Below are positions 46,506-58,203 of a stretch of DNA of 64,000 nucleotides, piece by piece; position 1 is the first letter of the stretch; each line of letters opens with the position of its first letter. The stretch is from positions 3,060,001 to 3,124,000 of the forward strand of contig JALMGJ010000014.1 in assembly GCA_023362775.1 (NCBI GenBank), read 5' to 3'. A program made the position numbers and the translations under genes. The notes below the pieces were generated by a model. It was not told the DNA's origin and did not search any database. It saw only the letters and a list, made by a program, of their open reading frames with translations. The DNA is from Charina bottae (taxonomy: Eukaryota; Chordata; Lepidosauria; Squamata; Charinaidae).

Positions 46506-48126
46506 AGAGCTGTACTTCTTCGATCACCGAACAAGTTACATTTTGCTTCCAGCTGGAGTTGGAGTAGGCAATGTTTTGGTGGCTGGAGACTACACAAATT
46601 TAAGGGAACCAAGGCAGACAACGATGAACCTTTAGTAGAAATTAACAGCCAGGGTTTATTTGTGCTGAAATAGAGCCTAGTTTAGTGGGCTGCAATGCTT
46701 CAAAGTAAAAGAAATCCAGGATGGATATCCATTACTTCCTTACCTAGACTCTCTGTCTGCCTATCTCTATAATCCAGTATGACCCATCCAAGCAGGCTTC
46801 TCCTAAGTTTAGTCCTCAATCTGTTACAGTTGGACCTGTTGCAGAGATACAGCTTTTCTTTTCTTTTTGTTCAAGAAGGCTTCCTTTCCCAGATTCCTCA
46901 AAAGCGGCAGCCTGCTTATATTACAAGAACTCTTGTTTTAATTGTTCAATAATATATGCTCCCCCATAAGCCGGCCTTGTTTTCAAAGCAATAAAGACAG
47001 GCAGCCCATCCCTTTTCCCACTCACTTGCCATCAATATTGCAAGTGCTAGACAAAGCATGGTTTTATTGGGACATCTGAGGATGGGCTTGGCAACTAAGA
47101 CTTTGGCCTCCAAAGAGGATGAAACCAGAAGGCTGGAGATCAGTAGCCAGTGCCGCCTTCTCTTTGTGTCTTGCACTTTCATTGAACTCCTACTTTGATT
47201 GAGGTGGGCAGATAAATGTTGAAGACAATAATCCAGAGATTCCACACCAACCCCAGAGAAGGGAGGACTATCACCATGACAACATGGCTAAAACGGGGAA
47301 ACAGGGCACAAATATTTCTCTGGCAAGAGAAACATATGCTTGGAGGAGAGGGGGTGGTGGTACAGATTGAGATTTTCATCAGTCAGTTGCCCCGATGTAT
47401 GGCCAAAAAAGTAACTCCTTTTGATTTTCTCCATGACAAAGTTACGGGCTTACGGTGGCGTAACTGAGATGAGGATATGGTTGATAGACCTCAAAAACAA
47501 CAACATCCTGGCAGATGGTCTTTGCATTCTGATTCAGAGGCCAAGCTCTAAGAAGCCAAAGGACTTTCTAAACCTTTGATTACTGACCGATGCATTCGCT
47601 TTGGGAGTCACAAAGGTACAAAAACACAGCATGGGACAATTCTCGTCATTTTCTCATCTTTCTCTTCTGGGCAATTTTCTTCTCCTGGCTGTTGGCCAAC
47701 ACCTCTAGCCTTGTTAACTTTTGTGTTGTAGTAAAACACCTGCAGCTCATTCTGTGTGAAAGAGAAAGAGGGAGAGGGAAGGGGAAGGCAAATCTGCCAT
47801 GGGTTGGGCACAAGGAACCCATTTATTCTTTTGTTCCATTTTAAACAAGTACGTAGGACTACGGAGGATCATTTGCCTTGGTCTGTCAGAACTGGGCTGC
47901 AAACTGGAGAAGCTCGAAACACACCCTATTGCTTTTAGGAGTGCTTATATATTCTGTGTGTCAGAATATGTGTGAAAGTGCATGTGTGTGTCACAGGTAT
48001 TTTAGGCACTAGATATATATAGAAATATATCAGGAGATGACAGACACAACATTTCAAATTCAGATGAAGCCTGGTAGGACATCAAGTTCAAGCTTGGAAG
48101 AAAATAAGTGTTTCTGTCTCACTCCC
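46506..48126. other. Unassigned non-coding sequence
   Basis: Nothing recognised with confidence. Confidence 0.35.
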
Positions 48127-48361
48127 TTAGATTGGAAGGCTGTATGAATCTGTATGAAGACAGGATACCCTGGAGAAGATGCTGATGCTAGGGAAAGTGG
48201 AAGGCAAAAGGAAGAGGGCAAGATGGATGGATGATATTCTGGAGGTGACAGACTCAACCATGGGGGAGCTGGGGATGGTGACGGCCGACAGGAAGCTCTG
48301 GCGTGGGCTGGTCCATGAAGTCACAAAGAGTCGGAAACGACTGAACGAATAAACAACAACA
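48127..48361 (+). mobile_element. Bov-B LINE, 5'-truncated 3' end
   Basis: Contains the known Bov-B C-terminal and 3' UTR words ('gatgctgatgctagggaaag', 'aagatggatggatgatattc', 'gggctggtccatgaagtcac') and ends with 'agagtcggaaacgactgaac', then 'aataaacaacaacaa'. Bov-B is an RTE-clade LINE with strong squamate representation; it moves itself and also Sauria SINEs. Only about 235 bp of the roughly 3-kb element is present. A Sauria SINE lies 23 bp downstream. Confidence 0.9.
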
Positions 48362-48383
48362 AATGAATCTTCACCAATGATCT

Positions 48384-48705
48384 AGGTAAAGGTTCCCCCC
48401 GCACATTTGTGCAGTCATGTCCGACTCTAGGGGCCAGTGCTCATCTCCGTTTGTTAGCCGAAGAGCCAGCGCTGTCCAAAGACGCTTCCACGGTCATGTG
48501 GCCGCATGACGCACGCGGAACGCTGTTACCTTCCCACCGAAGTGGTACCTATTCATCTACTTGCATTTGCATGCTTTTGAATTGCTAGGTTGGCAAGAGC
48601 TGGAGCTAGTGCGGGAGCTCACTCCGTCACGCGGGGCTAGGGATTCGAACCTCCGAACTTGCGATCTTCCGATCGACAAGCCTGGCACCTTACCTGCTGA
48701 GACAC
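48384..48705 (-). mobile_element. Sauria SINE, head interrupted
   Basis: Full tail ('aggtaaaggttccccccgca' at the left) and body. The tRNA head at the right is cut after 'cttacctgctgagacac', where a palindromic MITE begins, so the last about 10 bp of the head are missing. Confidence 0.92.
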
Positions 48706-48821
48706 CAGTGTTTTTCAACCCTGGCAACTTTAAGATGTGTGGACTTCAACTCCCAGAATTTCCCAGCCAGCAGGCTGTTGAAGTCCACACATCTTAAAGT
48801 TGCCAGGGTTGAAAAACACTG
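48706..48821. mobile_element. Palindromic hAT-like MITE next to or inside a SINE head
   Basis: Left 'cagtgtttttcaaccctggc' and right 'gccagggttgaaaaacactg' are exact complements over the visible ends, with 'gtgtggacttcaactcccag' in the left arm. It abuts the broken SINE head, suggesting insertion there. No clean duplication is seen. Confidence 0.87.
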
Positions 48822-49734
48822 GCCAAGCCTGATCTAAACATTAGTCCCTTTGCTTCCTGTCCTTGCTTGGCACTTCCTTGTGTTCACTGCAGTTCAGCAT
48901 CCCATTTCCACTTCAGGATTATTCCTTGACAAACACACATCATGAGCTCTTTCAACACTCCCTAGGAAAAACTTCCTTCAAGTATTTTCATGTGGTCCCA
49001 GCAAAGAAAAGCTTCTCATATAGAACTGCATTCTTTAGGAGCTTCCCCAAGAAAAAAGAAGAGGGGAGAAGCTAAATCCCAAGGATATTAAACAATGCCA
49101 TCTACTGGCTGGAGGTTGTGTATAAAAAAAATTACAGTTTTTACCCAGGTTGGTATCTTTCAGATGTGTTGATATATGACTTCTGGAATTGAATTACAAC
49201 AGGGCAAAAAATCACCCCTAGGCCCCTTTGATATCTGTCTCATATTTTAGTATTGACACTTTCTTTCCCCTGTTTATCCTGTCTTCTTCTCCCTGGCCAC
49301 TAGAAATTTGTCTTCAGCACTAGGTGAACATAAGCTGATAAGTCCTCTGTGAAAATCTCCAGGAAATTTTGAGGAAAGATAACACAAGTGAAAATTAGAG
49401 TCTAGATAACAACTATTTTCCACAGTTGAACAAAAGAAGAGTGTTATTGCCTGGTTAGATTAATTGTCCATTTAACTCAGATCTCTACTGCAAAAATGTG
49501 CAACTTTGCATAGCCCGAGGGCCATAATTTAGAATGGCCTTGCTTGAAGCCACGTACCAAAAATAAAATAGGGGCATCTAAGACAAAGCTAATTAAAACT
49601 CAATTCAATTAGTCAATGGGAGTGTGGTTCTATTACTTTAAAAATTACAAGCTCTGGCAATTTTGTGCGGCTGCAATCAAAGTTTTGGAGAATCCTATGT
49701 GGCTTGAAAGCCTCAGGATGTGCTCCCGTTTTGC
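48822..49734. other. Unassigned non-coding sequence
   Basis: A degenerate MITE-like patch near 49143-49200 (caggttggtatctttcagat gtgttg). Otherwise nothing recognised. Confidence 0.35.
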
Positions 49735-49825
49735 TTAGTCCTAGTATTGAAACCAAGGATCTGATTTTCCTTCTGCACAGAAGGGCATTTGCTTGACCAC
49801 TGAACTACGTGACTTAGCCCTTCTT
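49735..49825 (-). mobile_element. tRNA-headed SINE remnant
   Basis: On the minus strand 'gtagttcagtggtcaagcaa' (box A-like) is followed by 'atgcccttctgtgcagaagg' and a decayed box B. This is the head of the family at 10.6 kb. Confidence 0.5.
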
Positions 49826-49884
49826 TTTTAGACCCAGTTTCTAAGGCGGTTACCTATGGTTTATGGTTATCTATCATTATTTAA

Positions 49885-50216
49885 AGGTAAAGGTTCCCCC
49901 CGCACATTTGTGCAGTTGTGTCCGACTCTAGGGGCCGGTGCTCATCTCCGTTTGTTAGCCAAAGAGCCAGCATTGTCTGAAGACGCTTCCGCGGTCATGT
50001 GGCCGGCATGACACGCACAGAACGCTGTTACCTACCCACCGAAGTGGTACCTATTCATCTACTTGCATTTGCATGCTTTCGAATTGCTAGGTTGGCAAGA
50101 GCTGGGGCGAGTGCAGGAGCTCCCTCCGTCATGCGGGGCTAGGGATTCAAACCTCCGAACTTGTGATCTTCCGATCGACAAGCCTGGCGTCTTACCCGCT
50201 GAGCCACCACGCCCCC
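49885..50216 (-). mobile_element. Sauria SINE, full length
   Basis: Tail with aaaggt units at the left (49884-49895), 'gtgtccgactctaggggccg', body, and an intact head complement ('cgctgagccaccacgcccc') at the right. Flanks are AT-rich (cattattta on both sides), a plausible target duplication. Confidence 0.93.
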
Positions 50217-50761
50217 TATTTACATTATTTAAATATAAATATTTAATTTATATAATTATTATCATAATTATTACCCTATCATTATTTACAGTTTATTAAA
50301 TCACAATATTATTAATGGTTTCTTGTATTGCCTTAATATAAGTCCAATATTTATATTCATTCTTCCAGCACTAAAAGCCAGGGAACACACTTTTTTAAAT
50401 CCAAGGTTAAAACAGGTCACACAAAACAGTCCCTCTACACAAATGGAGGTCACTGAGTCTCAAATGAGAAATACCGAGCATATTTAAAAAGCAGAGGTCT
50501 TACTCCTACGAGAACCTCCAACAATTGTTCCCTCTTCTGCCCCAAAGTATTAAATCAAATCTGCTGTGAAGTAGAGACCTGGCAATTTTCATTTTTAATC
50601 ATCCAGGAGTTTCAGCGTGGTAGCCTTAATCGAGAGTGGCAAAGATAGATGGAAAGTTTTTCTCTCTCTCAAAACCTCTCTGGGAGGCATGTGCGATCTC
50701 ATTTTTTTGCCCTGGTGCAGCAACAAAATATGTCAGTGTGACAAATAAAGGAAGATTTTAA
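50217..50761. other. Unassigned AT-rich sequence
   Basis: Nothing recognised apart from AT-rich runs near 50220-50340. Confidence 0.35.
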
Positions 50762-51238
50762 AATAACATTATTTTTTATTATAGTCGGTTATTATTATGG
50801 CTGATTGCACAGTCAGCCAGATGTTTAGACCGGATTTGACATTTTTATCCATCTATCGAGTCCTTCCCAAAGACCTGGGATAGGCAGATGCTGTTATTTG
50901 ATGGTGTTAAAGGTACCGTCGCAGGATGTGAGCTGTTCCAAGTAAAGCTGCCTTTTGCAATGGACTGATGGTGATTTTGTCAGTGCCGATGGTGTTCAAG
51001 GGGTGCTCCAGATGTTTTGGGATTGCACCCAAGGGGCCTATTACTATTGGTACTACCTTTGCTTTCTTTTGCCACGGTTGTTCTACTTCTATTTGCAGAT
51101 CTTTGTATTTTGTGGTTTTCTCCAGTTCTTCCTCTTCTATTCTGCTGTCTCCAGGTATTGCAATGTCCACTCTCCAGACTTTTTTGTCTTTCTTATCAAC
51201 AATTTTTAAATCTGGGTTGTTGTGTGGCAGATGCTTGT

Positions 51239-51239
<1 letters not shown>
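50762..51239 (-). mobile_element. R4/Dong-like LINE, C-terminal fragment with 3' UTR
   Basis: The minus-strand frame (from 51239 down to 50907) reads 'HLPHNNPDL', then 'DIAIPGDSRIEEEELEKTTKY', 'VVPIVIGPLGAIPKHLE' and 'LQKAALLGTAHILR'. I recognise this as the C-terminal endonuclease-region pattern of R4-type non-LTR elements (D-I-A-x-P-x-D, V-V-P-V-V-I-G-A-L-G, L-L-G-T-A-x-I-L-R). The frame is open for 87 codons. The 3' UTR to about 50762 includes 'gctgattgcacagtcagcc' and ends in AT-rich triplets. The exact clade name is moderately sure only. Confidence 0.6.

Positions 51240-51278
<39 letters not shown>
51240..51278 (+). repeat. (CAT)n microsatellite
   Basis: About 13 CAT units exactly at the point where the LINE homology stops. 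Confidence 0.95.
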
Positions 51279-51281
<3 letters not shown>

Positions 51282-51359
51282 TGATCAATTTAAATTTTTT
51301 GGCTGCCCAACTCCAGTGGACTCTGGGCAGTGTACAAAACTAAGCTACCCTGAATGGTG

Positions 51360-51492
51360 GCTCATTGGGCTGATTTATTGTAATTGTGTTAACTGATGTT
51401 TGCTTAACTATTGTTAAGCCTGGGGTGTTGTGGGGCAGATGCTTGTCTGTCTGAATTCTAAAGTTCCAGAGCACTTTAGCTTCTTCATTTTC
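51360..51492 (-). mobile_element. Second R4/Dong-like LINE fragment
   Basis: The minus strand reads 'KVLWNFRIQTDKHLPHNTPGL', overlapping in content with the 'HLPHNNPDL' segment of the fragment at 50.8-51.2 kb. It is therefore a separate copy and not a continuation. It ends at a (TTA)n array. Confidence 0.6.

Positions 51493-51541
<49 letters not shown>
51493..51541 (+). repeat. (TTA)n microsatellite
   Basis: About 16 TTA units. Confidence 0.96.
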
Positions 51542-51542
<1 letters not shown>

Positions 51543-53040
51543 CTCTGAACATAGCTTAGGAGGAAAGGAACCCACCACAGTCTTCCCCTTCCATTTTTAA
51601 GCTGAATATAATGCCATTTTGGGATGATAGTCGGAATTCACTAACAAATGTCAACTTGTGCTCGACAGAAAGTGGGAAGCTCATCATCAAGAAAAAAGTG
51701 CCATAACTGTAGGCCAGTCAACTATATCTACCTTCATTTAGGATATTCTCTTCCTTCTCCAGCCTGGTTGCCTGCTTCCTCCCTCACTTTGTATTGTGGA
51801 GCAAAGGGATTACTGAGTCCCTATTTTTGGAAGGAGGAAGGCTACAGGGATGAGGAGATACAGATGGACATACCAGCAGGGTTGAAATTGTCTAATTTTT
51901 CCCAAGGATTTTTTCCCCCAACAAGAGAATGAAGATTTCCTTCACTTTTTACCTGTGTTACAGTAAGTGTGATTGTTGCTAAAAACGTGTGGTAGTGTTT
52001 TGCATCTGGAAGTGCGGAATTTCATGAAAGTGGCAACCAACACACCACCCACATTTTGGGGTGGAGGTGGAAAGAAAAGCTAGATGTGGTAGGGACTGAA
52101 GTTGGTCTGTTCTGCTGTAGCATTCTTTGCTCTCATCCTGGGCTTTTTTGTGGTGGGAAGAAGACCCACCCCCTTAAGATCTTTTCCCCTTGTTTCTACT
52201 GTCCCCAGAAACACTATGATTGTGTTCCTATTTCTCTCTTGTTTTACAGTAGATAGGTTGGAACTATATCATAGCTCAGTGTTTAAATTTGCTAGCAGAA
52301 TACATGTTGATATGATTATTCATCATCATCTGGAAGTAAGACATTCCCATATCGATTGGAGTTCTTTTGACCTTGTTGGTTTTCACACTCCAAAGATTAT
52401 TAAAATACACCTAGCTCACACAGATTTGCCTTCGTTTGTGGGGTAGAGGTCTGCATGAACTCTGAGATGATACTTCTGCATTTATCAAACAGCGCTGGGG
52501 CCAGTAAAAGATTAGCCCATCATACATGGTTACTATTTAAGGGACCATAAGATCGCAATTTTGTTTCAACAAAAAACAAACACAGTCACACTTCTCGAAT
52601 GTATTAACCTATGCATACCTTTCTGGGTATTATCTCTTCTTATGCACTAATCTTGGATCAAAAAAACAAAGAAGGGGAGTATGCAAAACTGCATCCTGTT
52701 TTTTTCTTGGACATTCAAGGGGAGGTTGTTTTCCTCTAACAGGGTCTCATTACACAAAGCTCTCTCTTTTCCTTTTCACAACAATCCTGAGAGGTAAGCC
52801 AAGATTGAGTCCTCATGCTGAATTTCTGCTTAAGTGCATCCTTCCATCACTGCAAAAAAGTTGCCTGCTCTTTGGTCTCAATTAAGCAGCTCTTAAGTGT
52901 AAACTCAGGAAATTAAATCAAATTAAATTAATCAAACTAAAACATTTTTAATTGAAAATATTTGGAACTCGCTTGCATTCTGTTGTTCCATTGCTACAGC
53001 AAAACCTATGTGTCATCTCTTTTGAGCAATAAATCAACAA
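51542..53040. other. Unassigned non-coding sequence
   Basis: No repeat or gene recognised; open frames at 51.6-52.4 kb have no known motif. Confidence 0.35.
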
Positions 53041-53094
53041 GGGAAAGGAAGGGAAGGGAAGGGAAGGGAAGGGAAGGGAAGGGAAGGGAAGGGG
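53041..53094 (+). repeat. (GGGAA)n pentanucleotide microsatellite
   Basis: About ten GGGAA units, pure after the first two. Confidence 0.96.
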
Positions 53095-54238
53095 TTAACA
53101 AAGAGGGCATAAAAGTTGGGAACTGATTGGCTTGTAGAGGAATGTAGGAATCAGGTTACATCCAGTCTATGTCAGTATCGATCATGAGTCCACTCAGTTT
53201 CACATTATTCTATAGGTGAAGACTGCAAATATCTCCACTTTTATTTCATATGAAATTTTCCTGACCTAAGGAATCCCTTTAGCTGCATCCTGCATGCAAC
53301 AAACAGACACACTTTTATGCCCAATATCCCTACCCCACCAAAGTATGCATTTTTGTGCATCAGATGCTCAAAACTATCTGCTTTTGTGTGTATCTTCCAG
53401 TACATTGTTGGGTCCCATTTTTGACCCAAGACAACTTGCAAAACAGGCCCAAGAGCTATGCAAAGCTTTATAGGTGCTAAACTTTGACAAAGATTACTGC
53501 AAAGCACTTCTCGCTTCGCAAAGTGTTGTGTATAGACTCTGATTCTAAAGAATGGGGCAAAGCAGCCACATCTCTTTGCCTGAGTAGGCGACCAGAAGTC
53601 CATTTCCATTGATGTGAAGAGATGGAAGAGTTATTTCAAGAGTCTAATCAAAGATGAATGAATGAGATGAATGTCATTTTGGCACCACATTTCATTTTGC
53701 TGTAAAATAAATCTATGCCACGTTGTGGCAAATTCCTCATAACAATATCTCTAGATTACTTACACATGATCTAGAAAGCTGGAAAACAGTTGTGGGGGAT
53801 GAGTGTCTTGACCGGGATCCTTGGAAAATAGGACATCTTTTTGCATCTTTCCATCCAATGTGTGTTGCCAAACATCTCCTGACAATGGAACAAAAGGATA
53901 GGTGTGTTATAATCTTCTCCGGCAAAACAGTTTTGCAGCCCATTAAAGATTAACAGGTTTATTGCCTGTGAAAAGGGAAAGAACCAAAAACAATTTCTTC
54001 ACAAAATGAGTGAGTTAGAATTCATCAGAAGATTCAACTCTATTTCTCACAGATTAAACAGAGATCTGGGTTTCTGCATACATTCTGCATACACAGCATA
54101 CATTCTACAACTTTTCAGTGCAAAAAAATGTCTGTGTCACTTCTGCTTTGTTAATGGCCACTATCTATTCAGCCCCACCTCTCCTTTTCACCTTTCTTTC
54201 TTCTCTTCCACCTCCTCCACACTCCACGATGGCTACAT
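53095..54238. other. Unassigned non-coding sequence
   Basis: Nothing recognised with confidence. Confidence 0.35.
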
Positions 54239-54575
54239 GCAGGTACAATTGAGGGGGGGTGCAGAACTTCCAGAAGGACTATGCTTCAATCAAGTACCTT
54301 CTCTGTGTGGTGCCTGCCCTGTGGAATGGTAACCCCCAGATATTCATGTTGTCCCAATTCCTGCCATCTTTTAAGTGAGTCTTGAAGAACTGGCTTTTCC
54401 CCCAGGCCTTGAGATGAGGTGTTGTTTTTAATGGATGCTTTGCAAGATCAGAGCTTGTTCTTTCTGGTTTCCATTTAAAAATTGTTTGTTTTAAAAATTG
54501 GTTGTTTTTATTGTAAGCTGCCCAGAGTTGGTCAAGTTGAGCAGCTCTATAAATGTGATAAAGTAAATAAATAAG
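54239..54575 (+). mobile_element. CR1/L2-group LINE 3' end, diverged
   Basis: 'gtgcctgccctgtggaatgg' preserves the V-P-A-L-W-N motif. 'tcttgaagaactggcttttc' corresponds to the L-K-N-W-L-F motif, then a 3' UTR with 'gtaagctgcccagagttggt' and a taaataaataag end. Same group as the 305 and 12.5 kb copies, with frameshifts. Confidence 0.72.
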
Positions 54576-56237
54576 AAAGAAGTGTGTTGTGAAGCACCCC
54601 CTCCAAGCTACTTTGCAGAGCAACGGCGCCCCTCCCTTCTGAATACAAAGGGGTCAGGCTGTGTTCTTGTGCTTCAACTCTGTTCTGCTCTCCTCCACAG
54701 CCTCTGAGAAAATTTCTTCCACCTTCTGCAAAGGCTGGAAGAGGCCAAAAGATTGCAAGGCGGTGTACTTTTGGCTCAGTGAAGTGAAGGACCTGACCCT
54801 TGTGATGTAAAGGCCTTTCAAGAAACGACAGAGTTGCTTAATATAACACTTCTTTCCCCAGGACGATTCTGTTCTTCTGGTGAAGCGGACTGTGATCCAT
54901 GAAAGCTTGTGCAAGAATGCATGGACTTGCTTTTATGATATCACTAGATCCTTTGTTGTTTCTCCCCAAAAACAGGTAAAGATTCCTCTACTCCAATAGC
55001 TGTAATTTGAGATCAGCTTTACTGGAGACCCTGACAGCTTTATAAATTTTGAAAGAGTCACACTGGATATTAAAATGGTCTCATTATTGAATGGAAAACA
55101 ACACACCCCATTTGTTGCCACTTCACCTACTTTAATCAATCTTCCAAGGGAATTCCATCTGGGAATCTCATCTCATCTAGGGCTGAGAATGTAAAAGTAA
55201 TCATTGAAGCTTTAGAATAATTACAACAAATGAAAACAAACGCACATGATGTTTTTTTCAAGGTATTCCCCATGGTCAATGTATTAAGCTAGCTGTAGAC
55301 CCCAGTCTGAATTGGAAGAGAGATCCTAGATATGCTTCGGATGTGTATGCAGGATCCTTGGGGCTGCTAAGCAAATATCCATTTGGTCAGTATTTGGATT
55401 GGAGATTATATGAGAACATGTAGCAACTTGAGTCTTCATGCAGAATAGAAGGTGGAGAAAGCTTGACAAATTATTTGAAGGCAATTTGACCACCTTCAAA
55501 CTGAACCACTCAGCTTTGACTCAAGGATTCCATGGCCTTTTATGCACGCTTTAGCAGAGAGAATCAATGACTGGAATCACAAACTCAGATAAACTCAATT
55601 CAACTCTTTCAATTGACCTGAATGGATCCTTCAAACTGAATTGCAAATTCAAATCAGACCTTGGCTGATTCACACCCCCTACAGAAAACAGCATTTGTAA
55701 TACCTTCAGATCACCAAGGAACTTGGTTATTGCCCTTGAGAAAAAAGTAACAGATTGAAAAGCTCTTCACTTCACAATGCTCAAAGTGGTGGGACTATCA
55801 AATGTGCAGAATTACATACTGCGTGGAAATGGATAGTTTCTGCTGAACACCTAATTCTGATCCAGGTCTAGCTGAGCATGATCTGAAATGGATTGGGACC
55901 CAAGGTCTTCATCACAGGGTATACAAAAATCACCTGGAAAGAAAATTCAGGGGGTTTCTATGACTTTTTCATAAGGCCCAATATTTAAAATCTTCCAGTA
56001 TAAATTCAGTGTGCAGAACTAGTTAGATGCAGTATAGTGGACCTTGAAACTGATAAATGATCTGAAAAATCCTCTAGTATTCATATAATGACTTTCTGAG
56101 GCCTTCAACATTTTTGAAACCTGGTTGGCTATGATGTTCTGCTTAAAGTCTAACTAAAGTCTACTTAAATCTTCATTTGTACCTATTGACAATGGTGAGA
56201 AAAGTTCCAGATGAGTGACAAGTGTCCTACATTAATT
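54576..56237. other. Unassigned non-coding sequence
   Basis: The stretch at 55590-55680 shares words with 37230-37430, suggesting an old dispersed repeat. Otherwise nothing recognised. Confidence 0.35.
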
Positions 56238-56300
56238 CTCCCCAACCTGGGTGCCTTCCAGATGTGTGGACTCTGAAAAATCTCACCCATGCGTGTACAA
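56238..56300. repeat. Degenerate MITE fragment
   Basis: 'ccccaacctgggtgccttcc' plus 'agatgtgtggactctg' matches the usual arm of palindromic reptile MITEs of the kind at 14.0 and 36.7 kb, without the second arm. A similar scrap lies at 56655-56705. Confidence 0.4.
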
Positions 56301-56895
56301 GTTGGAAAAAATTCTGGCAGTTTAAATCACACCTCTGGATGATGCCCAAGAAGAAATTCATTTACTAGCTGGGGAATTCCATCAAGGTGCCCCCATTTTT
56401 TTAAGGTCTTAGATAAAATTAGAAAAACTTTGTCTTGCAAGAGATCCATTTAAACAAACGGAAGCTATACAAAGACAAACACCACCACACATACTGTATA
56501 TAAGTAGTATCAGATAGGGCAATGGAGAGAAAAAGGTAGAGTTCCTGAAGTAAGGGTGGTAATATAATAATTTAAAAAAAAACCCTGCCGGTAGCAGGGT
56601 TCTGGAAAGTGACCAGGAGTGATCAACATACTGCATTTTCATACATCAGCTTTCCACCAACAGTGCCTTCCAGATTGCTGGGATGACAATTCCCAGAATT
56701 CCAAATCAGTAGGAGCAAAGACAGTAACAATGTCTTCCGCCTGAAGATCCAATGGCCATGGTCATCTCAACACATCTCTAAAGTTGGAGAAGTCTGTCAT
56801 ACATTTCCCTACCATTTTAAGAGTAACCTTATAGTGGTGAATAAATGTCCCCAGGCTGATAAAGTGGTTTTCTAAAAATGATTTTATTCACGGAG

Positions 56896-56920
56896 GAGGA
56901 GGAGGAGGAGGAGGAGGAGC
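56896..56920 (+). repeat. (GGA)n microsatellite
   Basis: About eight GGA units. Confidence 0.9.
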
Positions 56921-56958
56921 TGTGCAGTTACTGGTGGTATTAATTTGCAATCAGAGTT

Positions 56959-57195
56959 TATTTGTGTGTGCGTCTTCAAGTCAGTTTTTGACTCCTGGTG
57001 ACTTCCTGGACTAGTCCCTGCAGTTTTCTTGGCATGATTTCAGAAGTGGTTTGCCCTGGCCTGCTTCTTCCCAGGGCTGAGAGAGAGGGGCTGGCCCAAG
57101 GTCACTCAGTTGGTTTTGTGCCTAAGGCAGGACTAGAACTCACAGCCTCCCAGTTTCTAGCCTGATCCCTTAATCACTACACCAATCTGGGTCTC
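56959..57195 (-). mobile_element. tRNA-derived SINE sharing its body with the 5S-headed SINEs
   Basis: An exact 12-bp target duplication (gcaatcagagtt) at 56947-56958 and 57196-57207. On the minus strand the head reads 'tggtgtagtgattaagg' (box A-like, complement of 57168-57184) and 'gagttctagtcc' (box B-like, complement of 57130-57141). A middle part 'gtgaccttgggccagcccct' follows, then a 3' part 'gggcaaaccacttctgaa' and 'ccaggagtcaaaaactgact', the body also seen behind 5S heads at 15.8 and 37.5 kb. Pol III-transcribed, non-coding. The LINE partner is unknown to me. Confidence 0.82.
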
Positions 57196-57207
57196 GCAAT
57201 CAGAGTT

Positions 57208-58054
57208 GCCCAAAGGAATGATTAAGTACTCTAGACAAGAGCTATTTCTTCTACCTGAAGATCAAATGACAAATCCTTTTTTCTCTTACCCTCAACATTT
57301 TTATAAAAGCTGGTGGGAAGGAATGAGGTAAGCTGATCTTCATTGCTTATTAATTTACTTATTTTGGGGAAACAGCACGTTCCATTGGCGATCCAGGCTG
57401 GCTCAAAATATTGAGAAAGCTATTCAGGCATCTCCCAGTGTAACTGAGCTGAGGACACTGGAAGGGAAGGTTTTTTGGGGGGTGCGGGGGCACAGAGAAG
57501 GTGTTTTCTGCTGTTGCTAAGACAGATTTCTTTCCCCCAGCTCATGGCCCCCTCCACTTTTGTATCATCCAATCCCGCCACTTCTTCTCTCCATTGGCTC
57601 CACTGTTGTATCGAATGATTGTGACAGGTTTGCGTTCCTCTCACTTATTGGCTTAGTCTGATGGCCTATTATCAGGGGAAGCAAATCAGATGCTTAATCA
57701 ATAGTTGGCAAAGGCTGCAAGACGCTAGGTTAGCATCACACCACTGGCTGTCTGGGTGTCTGCCTTTGAGATAAGAATCAAATGAGCTTGTGACATGATG
57801 GAGCACCTTCCTGATTCCATTTCGGTTGTAGCGGAAGGAAACAACTGCTGCAGAGAGCTTTGGTGCCCTTTCCTACATAGTCATTCTGAAGGAACCATTT
57901 GTGACTCTTTGTCTTCTAGGAACATCTTTCAGTTCCCTCACCACTCCCTGATGTATGGCCCTAAGAAGAAACTCCAAATCTCTCTCCTACACTTGTTTAG
58001 AAAGATTTGGATGGCAATGAAAGGACCAGTGTGCTGGAAGACCTTGCTACAGCT
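57208..58054. other. Unassigned non-coding sequence
   Basis: Nothing recognised with confidence. Confidence 0.35.
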
Positions 58055-58203
58055 AGCGTAGGATAGAGATTAAACGTTTCATCAGGAAGGGGCACTTCAG
58101 GTTCAAATCTCCATCCAACCGTGAAGCCAGGGTGGACTTTAGACTAGTCACTTTCTCTCAGCTTAACCCAATGCACAAGAATTGTCGTGAGGAGTTCTAA
58201 ATG
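58055..58203 (+). mobile_element. tRNA-derived SINE, diverged
   Basis: Box B-like 'ggttcaaatct' at 58100-58110, then 'gaagccagggtggactttag', 'actagtcactttctctcagc' and 'ttaacccaatgcacaagaat' with 'tgtcgtgagg'. This matches the typical squamate SINE order (tRNA head, 'gtgacc..gg.cagtcact.tctctcagcctaacc', 'ttgttgtgagga'). Ends not sharply defined. Confidence 0.6.

Noticed and set aside
49085..49110. CTCF-like word 'gccatctactggctg' and 'ccacctagtggtg' at 38538
   Set aside because: Each differs from the CTCF core at key positions, and isolated short words of this kind are expected by chance.
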